Origin: Humulus lupulus
Taxonomy: Eukaryota > Streptophyta > Magnoliopsida > Rosales > Cannabaceae
Assembly (NCBI RefSeq): GCF_963169125.1
Contig: NC_084793.1
Span: 217,522,652 to 217,586,651 of the forward strand
DNA length: 64,000 bases
Direction of reading: 5' to 3'
The translations under genes were made by a program, and so were the position numbers. The notes beneath the pieces were generated by a model. It ran no database searches. It was not told the DNA's origin and was given only the letters and a program-made list of their open reading frames with translations. Positions 1 to 10,974 of the stretch are shown here, piece after piece. Within the stretch, counting starts at the first letter, position 1. The number at the start of each line of letters is the position of its first letter.

Positions 1-1298
1 CATAACATAACATATTATAGCATAATCATATAAGCATACAATAACTATCCTATTTTCCTTACCAATACCGGGATGTGAGAACAAGGGCGGGATTTTGGAA
101 CACTCCTAAAACCAATAATAGAAAGGCAAGTATTTCTAAAAGAAAAAGATGAAAAGAAATGAACTAAAACCATCGAGAAGAAGAGCTTATCGAAAGGAAA
201 CTTCAAGTTCAAATAACTTAAATGCCTAACCAAGAATGGAAAATATTGAGTTAGGATTTGAGTAGAGAAAATATATAAGAACTAATGAAACATACATAAA
301 TGAACTAGGAATAGGAATACCTTTGAATGCACTATAACCGAACTACACCTCGATATCGGAAAACACACTATTAACCTTACTTCCCAAGTGTTTAATAAGC
401 TTAAGATGATAAAGCTTATAATCACAACCCAAGTGTTTAACACTCTAAAGTAAACCTAGCAGCTTGAAGGCTCTGAACTCAGCTTGAAAAATGAAAGAAA
501 TGGCTGGGTACTAGGTCCATTTTATAGAGTTCAAGAATGAAAATATCTTTATTTTAACTTGAATAAAATAATGACTATTTAATTGAAAAACATTTGAATA
601 ATCGTTCAGCAGAGGCTTAAGACTCGGTCAAAAAGATTATGAGGCTTGCTAAGAGGTTATGGGTTGAATTGAGCTTGGTTTCAAAATTATTCAAAAACCT
701 TGCCCTAGAGCCGATGTATCGCCCATGGTAGGCAATATATCGCCTGGGCTTATATTCCCGAGGCTCGTAAAAACAATCGTGCGAAGTTACGTGTTTTTCG
801 TATTCCTTGAGTGGCGATATATCGCCCCTAGAGCTGTGATATATCGGCATACACTGAAATATTATACACGTAATTGCACTTTTTTAGCCTAATTTGAATT
901 GAGTAAATAGCTTTGACTGAGTCCTATAGCGATTTTAAAGTTGCTGGCAGATTCTGGGGTTTTCAAATATTACTCTTATAAAACTATTCCTAAAAAATAC
1001 TTTAATTTCTCAATAAATATGCACATGACAAGTGTCATGATCTTATTGGTTCTATCTAAACCTTATAGTATAATAAATATCATCTTCATAATCAGCTATA
1101 TTAATCAAACTTTATGTTATAATTAATATTCTTAAAATATAGGTTAAACTTATAAAATCTACAAGTGTTGCTACGAGTGCCCAACTAAGTCTCGGCTTGA
1201 ACCAAAATCCACAGTAAAATAACATACTATAACATAAAATCTACTACTACTACTACTACTACTATCTAACTAGCTAAGTAAAGTTCTTGGACTCTACA
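1..1298 (-). repeat. 3' LTR of element A (partial)
   Basis: On the minus strand it begins TGTAGAGTCCAAG at 1298, right after a purine-rich tract (about 1299-1312), and runs off the left edge of the window. It aligns with 20669-22628, 23061-27168 and, reversed, 30574-32494. It holds a (CTA)n-like microsatellite at about 1237-1263, a TATA-like TATAAA on the minus strand near 521-527, and a cluster of palindromic GGCGATATATCGCC-type motifs at about 712-852, one of them perfect (813-826). Confidence 0.9.
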
Positions 1299-1334
1299 AT
1301 TCTCCTCTACTAAAAAGAATTTCATCCTCGAAAT

Positions 1335-1970
1335 TTACTTACCAAACAATTCCGGATACCGTCCTTGCATGTCTTCCTCCAACTCCCACGTTGCCTCCTG
1401 TTCAGAACTATTACTCCATAGGACTTTGACTATCGGAATACTCTTGGACTGTAACTGCTTCATCCCTCTATCTAGGATGCTAACCGGTCGTTCCTCATAA
1501 CTCAAGTCTTTCTGGAGTGATATCGTATAGTACTTGAGGACGTGAGATGAGTCTGACACATACTTTTGTAGCATTGAGGTGTGGAACACATTATGACTAT
1601 CTGCTAAGGCTAGCGGTAGGGCTAGTCTATATGCAACTACTCCCACTTTGTCCAATATCTCAAAAGGACCTATAAAACAGGGACTAAGCTTGCCTTTCTT
1701 CCCAAACCGCTTTACGCCTTTCATAGGAGAAATCTTTAGGAACACTTGATCTCTGACTTTGAATTCCACATCACGTCGCTTGGCATCCGCATAGCTTTTC
1801 TAACGGCTTTGAGCAGTGAGCATACGCTTTCTAATCAGCGCTACTGCTTCCTGAGCTTTTCTAACAACTTCGGGACCAAGAAGCTGCCTTTCTCCTACTT
1901 CGTCCCAATGTAACGACGATCGACACCTTCTTCCATACTGTAACTCATAAAGTGCCATCTCGATCATTGA
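1335..1970 (-). pseudogene. Element A integrase C-terminus with chromodomain-like tail
   Basis: The open segment 1769-1335 gives 144 residues. It shows the GPFEIL/VGVVAYRLALP region of the gypsy integrase C-terminal domain, followed by EERPVSILDR, IPIVKVLW and EATWELEEDM, the chromodomain-like end typical of plant chromoviruses. This tail is thought to steer integration to particular chromatin. It is in the same phase as the integrase core at 1971-2378, but stops separate them (the core's frame ends near 1971), so 1770-1970 is the decayed connecting part. An inverted repeat and the purine tract follow directly downstream. Confidence 0.85.
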
Positions 1971-2378
1971 CTAGTAGCTATTGTTGTAGGAGAACTCTAT
2001 CAGTGGTAAGTACTTATTCCATGATCCTCCAAAATCAAGTACACAAGCGCGTAACATATCCTCTAAAATCTGTATGGTGCGCTCGGACTGACCGTCTTTA
2101 TGAGGATGAAAAGTTGCACTAAGACTTAACTTAGTACCCATGGCTTGCTGTAAGCTTCCCCAAAATCTCGATGTAAACACCGATCCTCTATCGGATACTA
2201 TTGTCTTAGGGATTCCATGCAACCTTACTATCTCTTGGACATAAATGTCTGCGTATTGGTCCGCTGTGTATGAAATCTTAACAGGAAGGAAATGAGCTGA
2301 CTTGGTTAGTCTATCTATTACTACCCAAGCAAAGTCATGCTGCTTATTCATTCGTGGAAAACCTGTCACGAAATCCAT
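1971..2378 (-). pseudogene. Element A integrase catalytic core
   Basis: This 135-residue open segment has the retroviral-type integrase core. A first Asp lies in VIDRLTKSAHF, a second in VSDRGSVFTS, and the Glu in HKDGQSERTIQ, so the D,D-35-E triad is visible. Integrase would insert the element cDNA into the chromosome. It is out of phase with the upstream segment ending at 2410, implying a frameshift between them, and it ends at a stop near 1971. It closely resembles the core of element B. Confidence 0.88.
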
Positions 2379-2409
2379 GGCTATATCATCTCACTTCCAT
2401 TCTAGTATG

Positions 2410-3291
2410 CTAAGTGGCTGCAATAAGCCTGTAGGCTGCTGATGCTCTGCTTTCACTTGCTGGCATAATTAAACACTTAGACATAAATTCTACTATATCC
2501 TTCTTCATTCCTGGCCACCAATAAATTGCTTTAAGATCGTGAGTCAGCTTGGTCGACCCTGGGTGAACTGAGTATGGGGTACTGTGCGCTTCTTCTAAAA
2601 TCGTCATCTTAATCCTTTGATCATTTGGCACGCATACCCGATCCTTATATCTCAATATCCCTTGACCTGATATTGAGAAATCTGTGGCCTTGCTTTCTCT
2701 AACTGCATCCATATGTGCCACTAGTATGTCGCCATGCCTTTGCCTAATCCGTATATCTTCTAACAGATTTGACTTGATCGACAAATTAGCCAGCCACCCG
2801 ATGACTACTTCTATTCCGGCACTGATTAGCTCCTACTGTAGCGGCTTTTCTATTCCGGCTATTGCTGCTATATTTCCATAAGTCTTCCTACTTAGTGCAT
2901 CGGCAACTACGTTTGCCTTTCTCGGGTGGTATAAGATTTCGCAGTCATAATCCTTCACTAGCTCTAACCACCTACGCTGCCTCATGTTGAGCTCCTTCTG
3001 AGTAAAGAAGTACTTTAAACTTTTGTGGTCCGTATAAATATCACACCGTTCTCTGTAAAGATAATGGCGCCATATTTTCAACGCAAAGACCATTGCTGCC
3101 AACTCCATAGCGTGAGTTGGATAGCATTGCTCGTACTCCTTCAGCTGCCTTGAGGGGTAGGCTATCACCTTATCATTCTGCATCAGCACGCAACCCAACC
3201 CTTGCTTCGATGCATCACAGTAGACTACAAACTTGTCGTTGGGTGTTGGTACACAGAGTACTGGTGCTGAGCACAACTTATCCTTAGGCAA
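2410..3291 (-). pseudogene. Element A RNase H and integrase zinc-binding region
   Basis: Segment 3291-2833 carries RNase H: the first Asp in [11 protein letters not shown], then [13 protein letters not shown] and NVVADALSR at its end. After a stop near 2833, segment 2784-2410 in the same phase holds the pre-integrase linker and start of integrase (HSTPYSVHPG, IYWWPGMKKDI). The usual CxxC half of the zinc finger is damaged: SKCLI is followed by MPASE instead of a second Cys. RNase H removes RNA from RNA-DNA hybrids during reverse transcription. Confidence 0.86.
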
Positions 3292-3317
3292 TTGGAAGCT
3301 CTCTTCACATTTATCAG

Positions 3318-4172
3318 TCAGTTAAATCTTTGCTGTTTCCGAGTCAGGTTGGTGAGCGGAGTGGTTATCTTAGAATATCCCTCTACGAACCTCCGATAGT
3401 AGCCTGCTAATCCCAGAAAGCTCCTTACTTTAGATGCGTTCTTTGGTCTTGGCCAATCCTTCACAGCTGCTACCTTGGATGGGTCTACTGCAACTCTGTC
3501 CTTGGATATAATGTGCCCAAGGAATGCCACTTGCAAAAGCCAAAACTCGCATTTCTTGAACTTGGCGTAGATTTGATGCTCCTTTAGTCGTGATAAGATC
3601 AACCTCAAATGTTCCTCGTGCTCGACTTCGTCCTTTGAGTATACTAAGATGTCGTCGATGAACACTACGACGAATTTATCCAAGTAGTCCTTGAAGACCC
3701 TATTCATTAAGTCCATAAACGCAACTGGAGCGTTGGTAAGATCGAAAGACATAACTAAGAACTTGAAATGCCCATAACGAGTTCTAAAAGCTGTCTTAGG
3801 AATATCCTCTCCCCGCACCTTGAGCTGATGATACCCGGAACCTAAATCAATCTTTGAAAACACGGTCGCAACTCAAAGTTGATCAAACAAATCGTCAATC
3901 CGGGGTAGCGGGTACATATTCTTAATCATTACCTTATTCAGCTCGCGGTAATCTATGCATATCCGCATGCTTCCGTCCTTCTTCTTCACAAATAGAACCG
4001 GTGCTCCCCATGGAGAATGGCTCGGTCTAATGAAACCCAAGTCTAGGAGTTCTTGTAGCTGTGTCATTAATTCCTTGAGTTCGGTAGGTGCCATTCGGTA
4101 CGGTGCCTTGGAGATAGGCTCGGTGCCCGGTACTAATTCGATTGTGAAGTCAATTTCCCGAGTCGGCAGCAA
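3318..4172 (-). pseudogene. Element A reverse transcriptase
   Basis: Two segments (4172-3873 and 3863-3318) are in the same phase, separated by one TGA. Together they cover [27 protein letters not shown], the palm motif [13 protein letters not shown], the catalytic FIDDILVYS, and the thumb motif [14 protein letters not shown]. All key aspartates are present. A frameshift separates RT from RNase H at about 3291-3318. Copies RNA to cDNA in the virus-like particle. Confidence 0.9.
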
Positions 4173-4196
4173 TCTTGGTAAGTCATCGGGAAATAC

Positions 4197-5178
4197 TTAT
4201 GGGAATTCTCTTACAATGCGGACGTCTCCAATCTTAAGTGATGTTTCCTTTACTACATCTGTGATGCTGGCTAAGAATGCTTGACATCCTTTTTCTATCA
4301 TCCTTTGAGCTTTGAGAGATGATATTAGCAGTGTGTGTAGTCCTGAAACTTGTCCCATGAAGCATAATCTCTGGCTGTCAAGAGTCTCGAACGTCACCTT
4401 CTTGCATTTGCAATCGATGATTGCGCCATGCCTTGCTAGCCAGTCCATGCCTAGTATCACATCGAAGTCTTTGATCTCCAGTTCTATCAGGTCTCCCTCT
4501 AGTTCTACATCCTCAATCTTGATTGGTATGCCTCGTACTATCCGTGATGATAGAACTACTTTGCCCGAAGGCAACTCAGTTACAAACCTAGTTCTAAATC
4601 TTTCACAAGGTTTGTCTAGTTTTTCTATCATTCCTAACGAGATATACGAATGAGTGGCTCCCGAATCAAATAATACAGAACATATATTATTGAGGATAGA
4701 AACCTGACCTGTGACCACTTTATTGCTCGCATCAGCTTCTCCTTGGGTTAAGGAAAATACCCTGGCAGGAACCATCTTGCCGTCTCTTTTTCCCTCTGGC
4801 TTGAGCTGGGGACACTCATTCTTTCGGTGACCTTCTTGACCACAGTTGTAGCATCCCTTAGTGTTTGCATGACGTTCCACAGGATGTTTCTTCTGGCACT
4901 TAGTACATTGCAGGTATTCTACATAACCCGGCCTATTACTTCCATTATTCGTCCATGCCCTTTTATCATTGTCTGACTGCTTATTGTCAGGATGCCTTCT
5001 TTTCTGAGCATTATTGTTGTTGGGCTGATTGCTGTTGTTGTTGTGGTTGTTGTTCCGACTAGTCTGAGGTTGAATCTGCTGTCTAGGCTCAGGCTTACTG
5101 GCTTTTTCTTTACTAACATTAGCCTGCAGCCTTTCTATTCTATTGTTGTTTCTAGAACATTGGCATAGGTAGTATTTT
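4197..5178 (-). pseudogene. Element A gag C-terminus and aspartic protease
   Basis: Reading left from 5178: the end of the gag capsid-like domain, a Gln/Asn-rich linker (about 4925-5110), a CxxC (CTKCQ), then a zinc knuckle CYNCGQEGHRKNEC (CxxC-x4-H-x4-C) near 4810-4855. Protease follows with the active site LFDSGATHSY and the flap-side motif FDVILGMDWL. A stop after EFP (about 4197) separates it from RT in the same phase. A 1-base frameshift is likely near 5125. The 5' part of this gag lies at 19143-19946, cut off by element B; its frame runs across the junction if B and one TATTT are ignored. Confidence 0.88.
5173..5177. repeat. Target-site duplication of element B, left copy
   Basis: TATTT here matches TATTT at 19143-19147 on the other side of element B. 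One additional T (5178) sits between this copy and the LTR terminus TGTAACG at 5179, probably a slip in the T run. Confidence 0.7.
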
Positions 5179-7540
5179 GTAACGCCCTGGTTACCCTAGA
5201 ATAGTTACGATGAACGGTGAACCGGAAAGTTGACTCGTTACCCGAGTCCTTTGGTTAAAAACGTGCTTCTAAGTGTTATTAACAGACTAAGGTGGAAAAC
5301 CAATTCAATGGAAATGATATATTTTATTTAATACATAAAACTGTTCATGAGCCCATCAAAACATTTACAACTCAAAATGGTTATTACTGTTTCAAATTTA
5401 CAAACCCGCCGACCTAAGCGACAAAAATAGGGTAAACCCCCTAGTTCCTCTGAGAACTCCTTGGCCGTGGTGGTCAAGCGGCCGCATATGCACACATCAC
5501 CACCTAAGCTCTCCACTCAAGGCTGGGTGAGCTTTTCTTTCCCTTTACCTGCACCACATAGCACCCATGAGCCAAGGCCCATCAAGAAAACACAATATAG
5601 CATCAACAATGTTCATAATAATCATTCAGGACTTTCAGTCCAAAAAGAGGAGTGACAATTAGAATAGTCACTAAGGTGGGTATAACTCCCTTTATCCATG
5701 TGACGATAGGGTCACCGGGGCTTAACAGATAAGTGAACCTTTCACTAGCTTAAATAGGTTAGGTTCAAGATGCTAGTCACCAACATAACCTACCTCATGA
5801 CATAGAGTCATAACCATGGAACACCGTTCCCTAGCCATGTGATAAGCAGTCACCTAGGCCTTAGGCCCTGGCTCTGAGTAACTAGTCCTAGACTAGCTAA
5901 GCACTTATAAGTTTCATCGACCTTAGGGTCGGTCCAGCATTAATGCCTTAGAGTCATTCAACGTTGATATCGATTAGATCAAATCTTCACTCAGCCCTGC
6001 GTTCAGGACGCTTATGCCGTTTTTGACTCTTAGGTCAGTGATATGCGACCAGTGCCGTCCCTGACTAATCAGTGCCATACACAAGTAAACAATATCTGCT
6101 AGCATTTAATATGCAATCGATGTCCACATTTATCAACCAACATGCATGTCATATACACAGGGTGCAATTTTCTTACCTCTGGTTCGAGTGAGAGATATAA
6201 AACAAGAACGACTCCTGAGAACGATCAACCTTTTGATTCCTTAGCGGTTACCTACTCATAAGCAATCATAACCTCCATTAAGGAAAATCAACAATAAAAG
6301 GGTCTTAACCTAAACCCCACTCTCGGGACCTCGAAACATGCCCACACGGTGAGTAGATTCGATCCCAGGCCTTAAGGATTGAAACCCCGAGCCAAAAACC
6401 CTTAAAAACACTCAAAATGGGATTTTGGAGGAACAGAGTAGCGCTACAGCGCTGCTCAACAGTGCCCTAGCGCTATATTTAGAACCCCCAAACCGCCCAC
6501 ATAAATCCTGTGTAGCACTATAGCGCCCTCTGATGGGCACTATAGCGCTACCCTCAGACTGATCCTCCCCTGAAACCTCCTTCTTCGACTCCTTCAGTTC
6601 TAACCTGATTCCAATGCTTCCAAATCCCATTTTTGATGCCAAATGAACCCAAAAACCATCCTCACATACCCCAAGAATCACAACCACAAGAACCATAGCC
6701 AAAACTTCCCACAAAACCAATCATTCAACCTAGAAATTCCAACTGAAAGCCAGAACTAAAACAGGGCAAACCAGGGATTTTAATGGCTAGAAAATTACCT
6801 CAAGCTCAACTTATGATGCTCTTCAATGGTGGAACACACTCCCAAACTCCCAAGACTTACTTCCCAAGCTTGAATCCTCAAGAATGGCTCAAAAATCACA
6901 AAGAAAACTGAAGGAGAGAAGGTACGGGAGAAGCTTCAAATGATACTCTATTTTCACTACCTTTCTACAACCTTAATGGCTTATATATATCGTAGGGGTG
7001 AAAAGACCAAAATACCCCTAGATCTAATAAGGGTTTCTAAAGGCTCCCAAGGGAAAAATTGGTATTTCCCACCTATCTCGTTAATCATAATTATCGCTCT
7101 CCAATTCCCACTATTCTCGATAATCTCAAACATCAACAATTCATATCCCGCTACCCTTTAATTCCCGGCAACACTCTAATCATTAAAATCACCCCGAGAC
7201 TCATCCCGAGCCCCGAACTTCAACCTGTTATGACTAGACCGCTAATTAATATTCCAAGATCGTCTCATGCCAAATAGCTCGAACAAACCCACATTATAAT
7301 GTGGTCTCAACGATATATCACCGAAATGCATACAAATATACAATTATGCCCTCAACGGGCCAAATTACCGAAACCTCCCTGTAATGAAATGTGGACCCAT
7401 ATGCATGCATTTAACATCATATTATAATATAATTCACATAAACATGCATATAATAATTTAATGGAATAATTAAATAGTTATGGCCCTCCTGGCCTACTAA
7501 TCCAGCCATTAAACCGCATTAGGGATTTTGGGGCATTACA
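5179..7540 (-). repeat. 3' LTR of element B
   Basis: 2362 bp. On the minus strand it runs from TGTAATGCCCC (7540) to GGGCGTTACA (5179). A purine-rich tract lies just outside at 7541-7555. A TATA-like TATATATA (minus, about 6981-6990) may mark the promoter. At 6430-6560 there is a cluster of AGCGCTATAGCGCT-type palindromes. The matching 5' LTR start is preserved only at 19035-19142. The open frames inside are short and unrelated to known proteins. Confidence 0.9.
6430..6560. repeat. Palindrome cluster in LTR of element B
   Basis: Four near-palindromic motifs around an AGCGCTATAGCGCT core: TAGCGCTACAGCGCT, CTAGCGCTATA, AGCACTATAGCGCC and GCACTATAGCGCTA. They lie about 1 kb from the LTR start. 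The core differs from those of the A and C families, but size (12-15 bp), spacing and the central alternating bases are alike. Confidence 0.75.
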
Positions 7541-7558
7541 ACTATCCCCTCCTTACAT

Positions 7559-7578
7559 AAATTTCGTCCTCGAAATTT
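7559..7578. repeat. Inverted repeat beside the purine tract of element B
   Basis: AAATTTCG-TCCT-CGAAATTT: an 8-bp perfect stem with a 4-base loop, just after the pol stop and before the polypurine tract. The same hairpin occurs at 15129-15148 in C and, slightly worn, at about 1317-1337 in A. Confidence 0.8.
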
Positions 7579-8062
7579 ACCTGAACAACTCGGGATACTG
7601 ACTCTGCATATCTAACTCCAGCTCCCAGGTCGCTTCCTCGACCTTGCTGTTCCTCCACAATACCTTAACCAAAGGTATCATCTTATTCCTGAGGACCTTA
7701 TCCTTTCTGTCAAGTATTTGAATTGGCTGCTCCTCAAAGGAGAGATCTGGCTCAAGCTCAAGATCTTCATAGCTCAAAATATGATTCACATCGGATACAT
7801 ACCTCCGAAGAGCTGATACATGGAATACATTATGCACGAATGACAATGCCGGAGGCAAAGCCAATCAGTAAGCCAATTTACCAACCCTCTCCAGGATCTC
7901 AAATGGACCTACAAACCTAGGACTCAGCTTGCCTTTCTTCCCAAACCTTCTCACCCATTTCCATGGTGAGACTCTAAGAAAGACATAGTCTCCCACTTGG
8001 AACTCCACGTTCCTATGCTTGGGATCTGCATAACTTCTCTGCCTACTCTGAGAAGCAAGCAT
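7577..8062 (-). pseudogene. Element B integrase C-terminus and chromodomain-like tail
   Basis: Segments 8062-7865 and 7864-7577 are contiguous in one frame, separated by a single TGA (after VGKLAY). The first holds the GPFEILERVG region of the integrase C-terminal domain. The second holds EEQPIQILDRK, IPLVKVLWRN and EATWELELDM, the chromodomain-like end. The sequence is close to that of A. Confidence 0.86.
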
Positions 8063-8143
8063 CTGAGCTCTAATCTTCTCAATGGCCTCACTGGTCCTCT
8101 GAACTGCCTCAGGACCTAAGTATCTATTTTCATCTGTTTCATC

Positions 8144-8443
8144 CTAATGAATGGGAGACTTACACTTCCTACCATACAGCATCTCATAAGGTGCAACTCC
8201 AATGGTAGACTGATAACTGTTGTTGTAGGAGAACTCTATCAAAGGTAGATACTTACTCCAAGATCCACCAAAATCCAGCACACATGCCCGCAACATGTCT
8301 TCCAATATCTGGATCGTCCTCTCAGATTGCCCATATGTCTGAGGATAATAAGCAGTACTGAACTTCAATTGTGTACCCATGACCTTCTGCAAACTTCCCC
8401 AGAACTTGGAAGTAAAAGTAGGGTCCCAATCTGACACGATCGA
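8144..8443 (-). pseudogene. Element B integrase core, second part
   Basis: It starts at SDWDPTFTSKFWGS (second catalytic Asp) and continues through the Glu in PQTYGQSERTIQ to the YGRKCKSP region. It ends to the right exactly at the insertion point of element C (8443); the first part of the core resumes at 17661. Ignoring C and one copy of ATCGA, the frame passes from the SIV at the end of the right part into SD here without loss. Confidence 0.88.
8439..8443. repeat. Target-site duplication of element C, left copy
   Basis: ATCGA, identical to 17661-17665 on the other side of element C. Confidence 0.95.
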
Positions 8444-10959
8444 TGTAACGACCCAAATTTGCTAATAAGGCTTAAGGGCCTTGATTAGCGTGCCTGGAGG
8501 GCATAATGGGAAGTATGCGTGAATTTAATGATTAAGACGCATGATTATGATTTTAAGCATGTTATATGACTATTTGAGTATTTGAGATGCATGATTATGT
8601 GTATTATGGTATGTGATAATTCTAGCCCGTTGAGGGCATACGTGTGATAATTATGTGATGTGATTTGTACCACGTGGGTGTGGTGATATTAATGCGATGC
8701 ACGTGCCGAGACGGTCCTAGAGAGCTAGTTAACTCAAAAGTTACAACAGGATTTTATACTCGGCTCGGGAGGAGCCTAGGGGTATTTTGGGGATTTTGTA
8801 ATTTAGTTCTTGTGAGATATTGGTAACTGGTGGTTTGGTAACTTGTGTAGCTGTTAGTAACCATAGAGAGTAACAAGATTGGTTAAAGGAAGTGGTAGAA
8901 TTGCAAAGCTGGTAAAAAGACAAGTATGGCCTTGAGGTTTAGTTAGGAAGGGGTATTAGTGGAAGGGTAGAACAGTCATTTGGTAGGATAAATGATCATT
9001 AGCTGAAGGGAAAATATGATATACATATAACACTTGGAGAAATGGGTTTATGCTGAAATTGGGGACCTAGAGGAAGAGCAAACCTAAGAAGAAGAAAGGG
9101 AAGAACTGAATTTAGCTTTTGGAAGAAGAATTTAAGGGTGATTGAAGTTGTCAAGCAAGCTTAGATCAAGGATATTCAGAGGTAAGATCTTGATTATGAT
9201 ATATCCAAGTTTTAAGTCTGAAATTTTAGATAATGAATGTGATTTGAGGCAAGTTGGTGGCTGGTTTTATGTAATTTCAGAGTTGGGAAATCAAGGGGGA
9301 AGGAGGTTTAGAGCTGGAGGTTGGACTCATCATTCAAGGTAAGGTCTGTGTGTGTTTATTAGGCTTGTTTCTATTAAGGTATATGGAGTTTGGAGTGTGG
9401 TTTGTGTTTGAGTTCAAGCTGTTCTTAATTTTCTGGTTTGAGTTGCTAAGTGTGAAATTCAAGAGTGAATTTTAGGTTTGAAGGTGTGAGTGAGCTTGGG
9501 CATGATGTTTTTGGGTTGTTGTGAGGTTTATTAAGGGTTTAGAGTTGGTTTTGGGACTTAGGATGGAGTTTGGGGTGATTTGGAGAGGTTGGAGCTCGGG
9601 AAAATGCGAAGGAAAAACCCAGAATTCTGGGCTGCGAAGGCGTGCCGCGGCACGAGTTTTGTGTGCCGCGGCTTGGAGTCTCTGACTGTTGGGTGCCGCG
9701 GCACAAGGAAGTGGTGCCGCGGCACAAGGAAGTGGTGCTGCGGCACAAGGCTAATTTCAGAGTGTCACTTTTGGCAATTTTTGGCCTTTGCTCCGGGGGT
9801 TCAGGGGGATGTCTCCGGGGTGTTGTTCTAAGGTTTTGGGGGTTCCGAGAGTGTGGGTTAGGTTCCGGGAAGGTAGTCTTGGATTGGTTAATGACAAAGA
9901 ATATTATGTTTGTGTTGTGATTAGGACTTTGGAGAGGCTCAGAGTAGAGGACTGTGCTTGTGGCTACGTGGCATCGGAAACCAGTGAATTGAAAGGTAAG
10001 AAAGCTGCACCTGAGTATGTGGTTAGGTTGGGACTAAGTGCTCCCTATGCTTGTATGCATTATTATGTGAATGTGATTAACCATGTGGTCACGATAGGAC
10101 TAAGAGTTCCCAATATTTCTATATCATGTCATGAGATGGTGTTATTACGCCGTGGGACATGCGATTACCGGCCTAAGGGTGTCGGAATCATTATTTGCGC
10201 ACTGGGGCGCGGCTCAGCCACTGGGAGCTGAGGCAGCTTATTTATCACTGAGCTCGGTTAAGCTGGCCGGAGTCAGTGAGTATTACACTGGGGGCGGCCC
10301 TATTGAGCCGAAGACAGTGTGTTAAATAGAGGGTGCGACTAAGGGCGCCAACCCTGAATGTTATTTGATGGATATGACAATCTATTAGTTATGAACGTGA
10401 ATATTGTGCTATGAATATAGTTGATTGACTGTCCGGATGACAATTGTTATCACTACGTGGATAGGTGTTATGAACTGATGAATTTCTGATTATGCACTGT
10501 GGAATATTTGATTATTGATGTTAATCTTGCTATGTTATTATGCTTTCTTGCTGGGCCCTGGCTCACGGGTGCTACGTGGTGCAGGTAAGGGCAAGGGTAG
10601 GCTGAATCAACCATGAGTTGGAGAGCTCTGGGGGCGAGGTGTACATTGTCAGCTGCTCGGCCGCCACTGTCGACAAATTGTGCAGGACAGAAACCTAAAA
10701 TGTATATTTTGCCATTAGAGTGGCTTCAACTATTTGTAACTTCTAGAATTTGTTGTAACTAAGACCTCTAAACCCTGTTTCGAGTCTCCATGTACTAAAT
10801 CGTCATTTTTAATGAAAATAGCCTGTTTGTAACCAAATTTTTTTTATTCCTACTCTGATAATGGTATAGAGCTTACACTTTGTCTGAATGACTTGATTAG
10901 CAAGTCTTGCACTATTTTAAACACACAGTGTAACGGTCTTGGTTATCCAGGGCGTTACA
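8444..10959 (+). repeat. 5' LTR of element C
   Basis: 2516 bp, from TGTAACGACCC to GGGCGTTACA. It contains the palindrome cluster at 9637-9750. A 147-codon open frame (9788-10231) recurs in the 3' LTR only because the LTRs are copies of one another; I do not call it a gene. A diverged relative of this LTR is the solo LTR at 55231-57421. Confidence 0.95.
9637..9750. repeat. GTGCCGCGGCAC palindrome array, 5' LTR of C
   Basis: Five copies or near copies of the 12-bp palindrome GTGCCGCGGCAC, starting near 9643, 9661, 9691, 9713 and 9733. The last three are in tandem with a roughly 20-bp period; the last has CTGCGG. The 3' LTR (16360-16452) has one tandem unit fewer. The motif is very GC-rich compared with its surroundings. 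Confidence 0.85.
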
Positions 10960-10961
10960 AC

Positions 10962-10974
10962 TTGGTATCAGAGC
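10962..10974 (+). promoter_or_regulatory. Primer binding site of element C
   Basis: TTGGTATCAGAGC begins two bases after the LTR end. It matches the complement of the 3' end of plant initiator-methionine tRNA, the usual primer of plant chromoviruses and copia elements. Confidence 0.9.

Noticed and set aside
1237..1263. (CTA)n microsatellites, also at 22565-22605 and 27100-27136
   Set aside because: Ordinary microsatellite variation at the start of the A-family LTR; noted in the LTR entries but not a finding on its own.
5328..7277. Several 60-100-codon frames in the LTR of B
   Set aside because: All lie within LTR sequence, have no domain, and are not preserved in any second copy in the window.
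9788..10231. 147-codon frame in the 5' LTR of C, repeated at 16490-16933
   Set aside because: Conserved only because the two LTRs are copies of one another; the related solo LTR at 55231 does not keep it, and no domain is visible.
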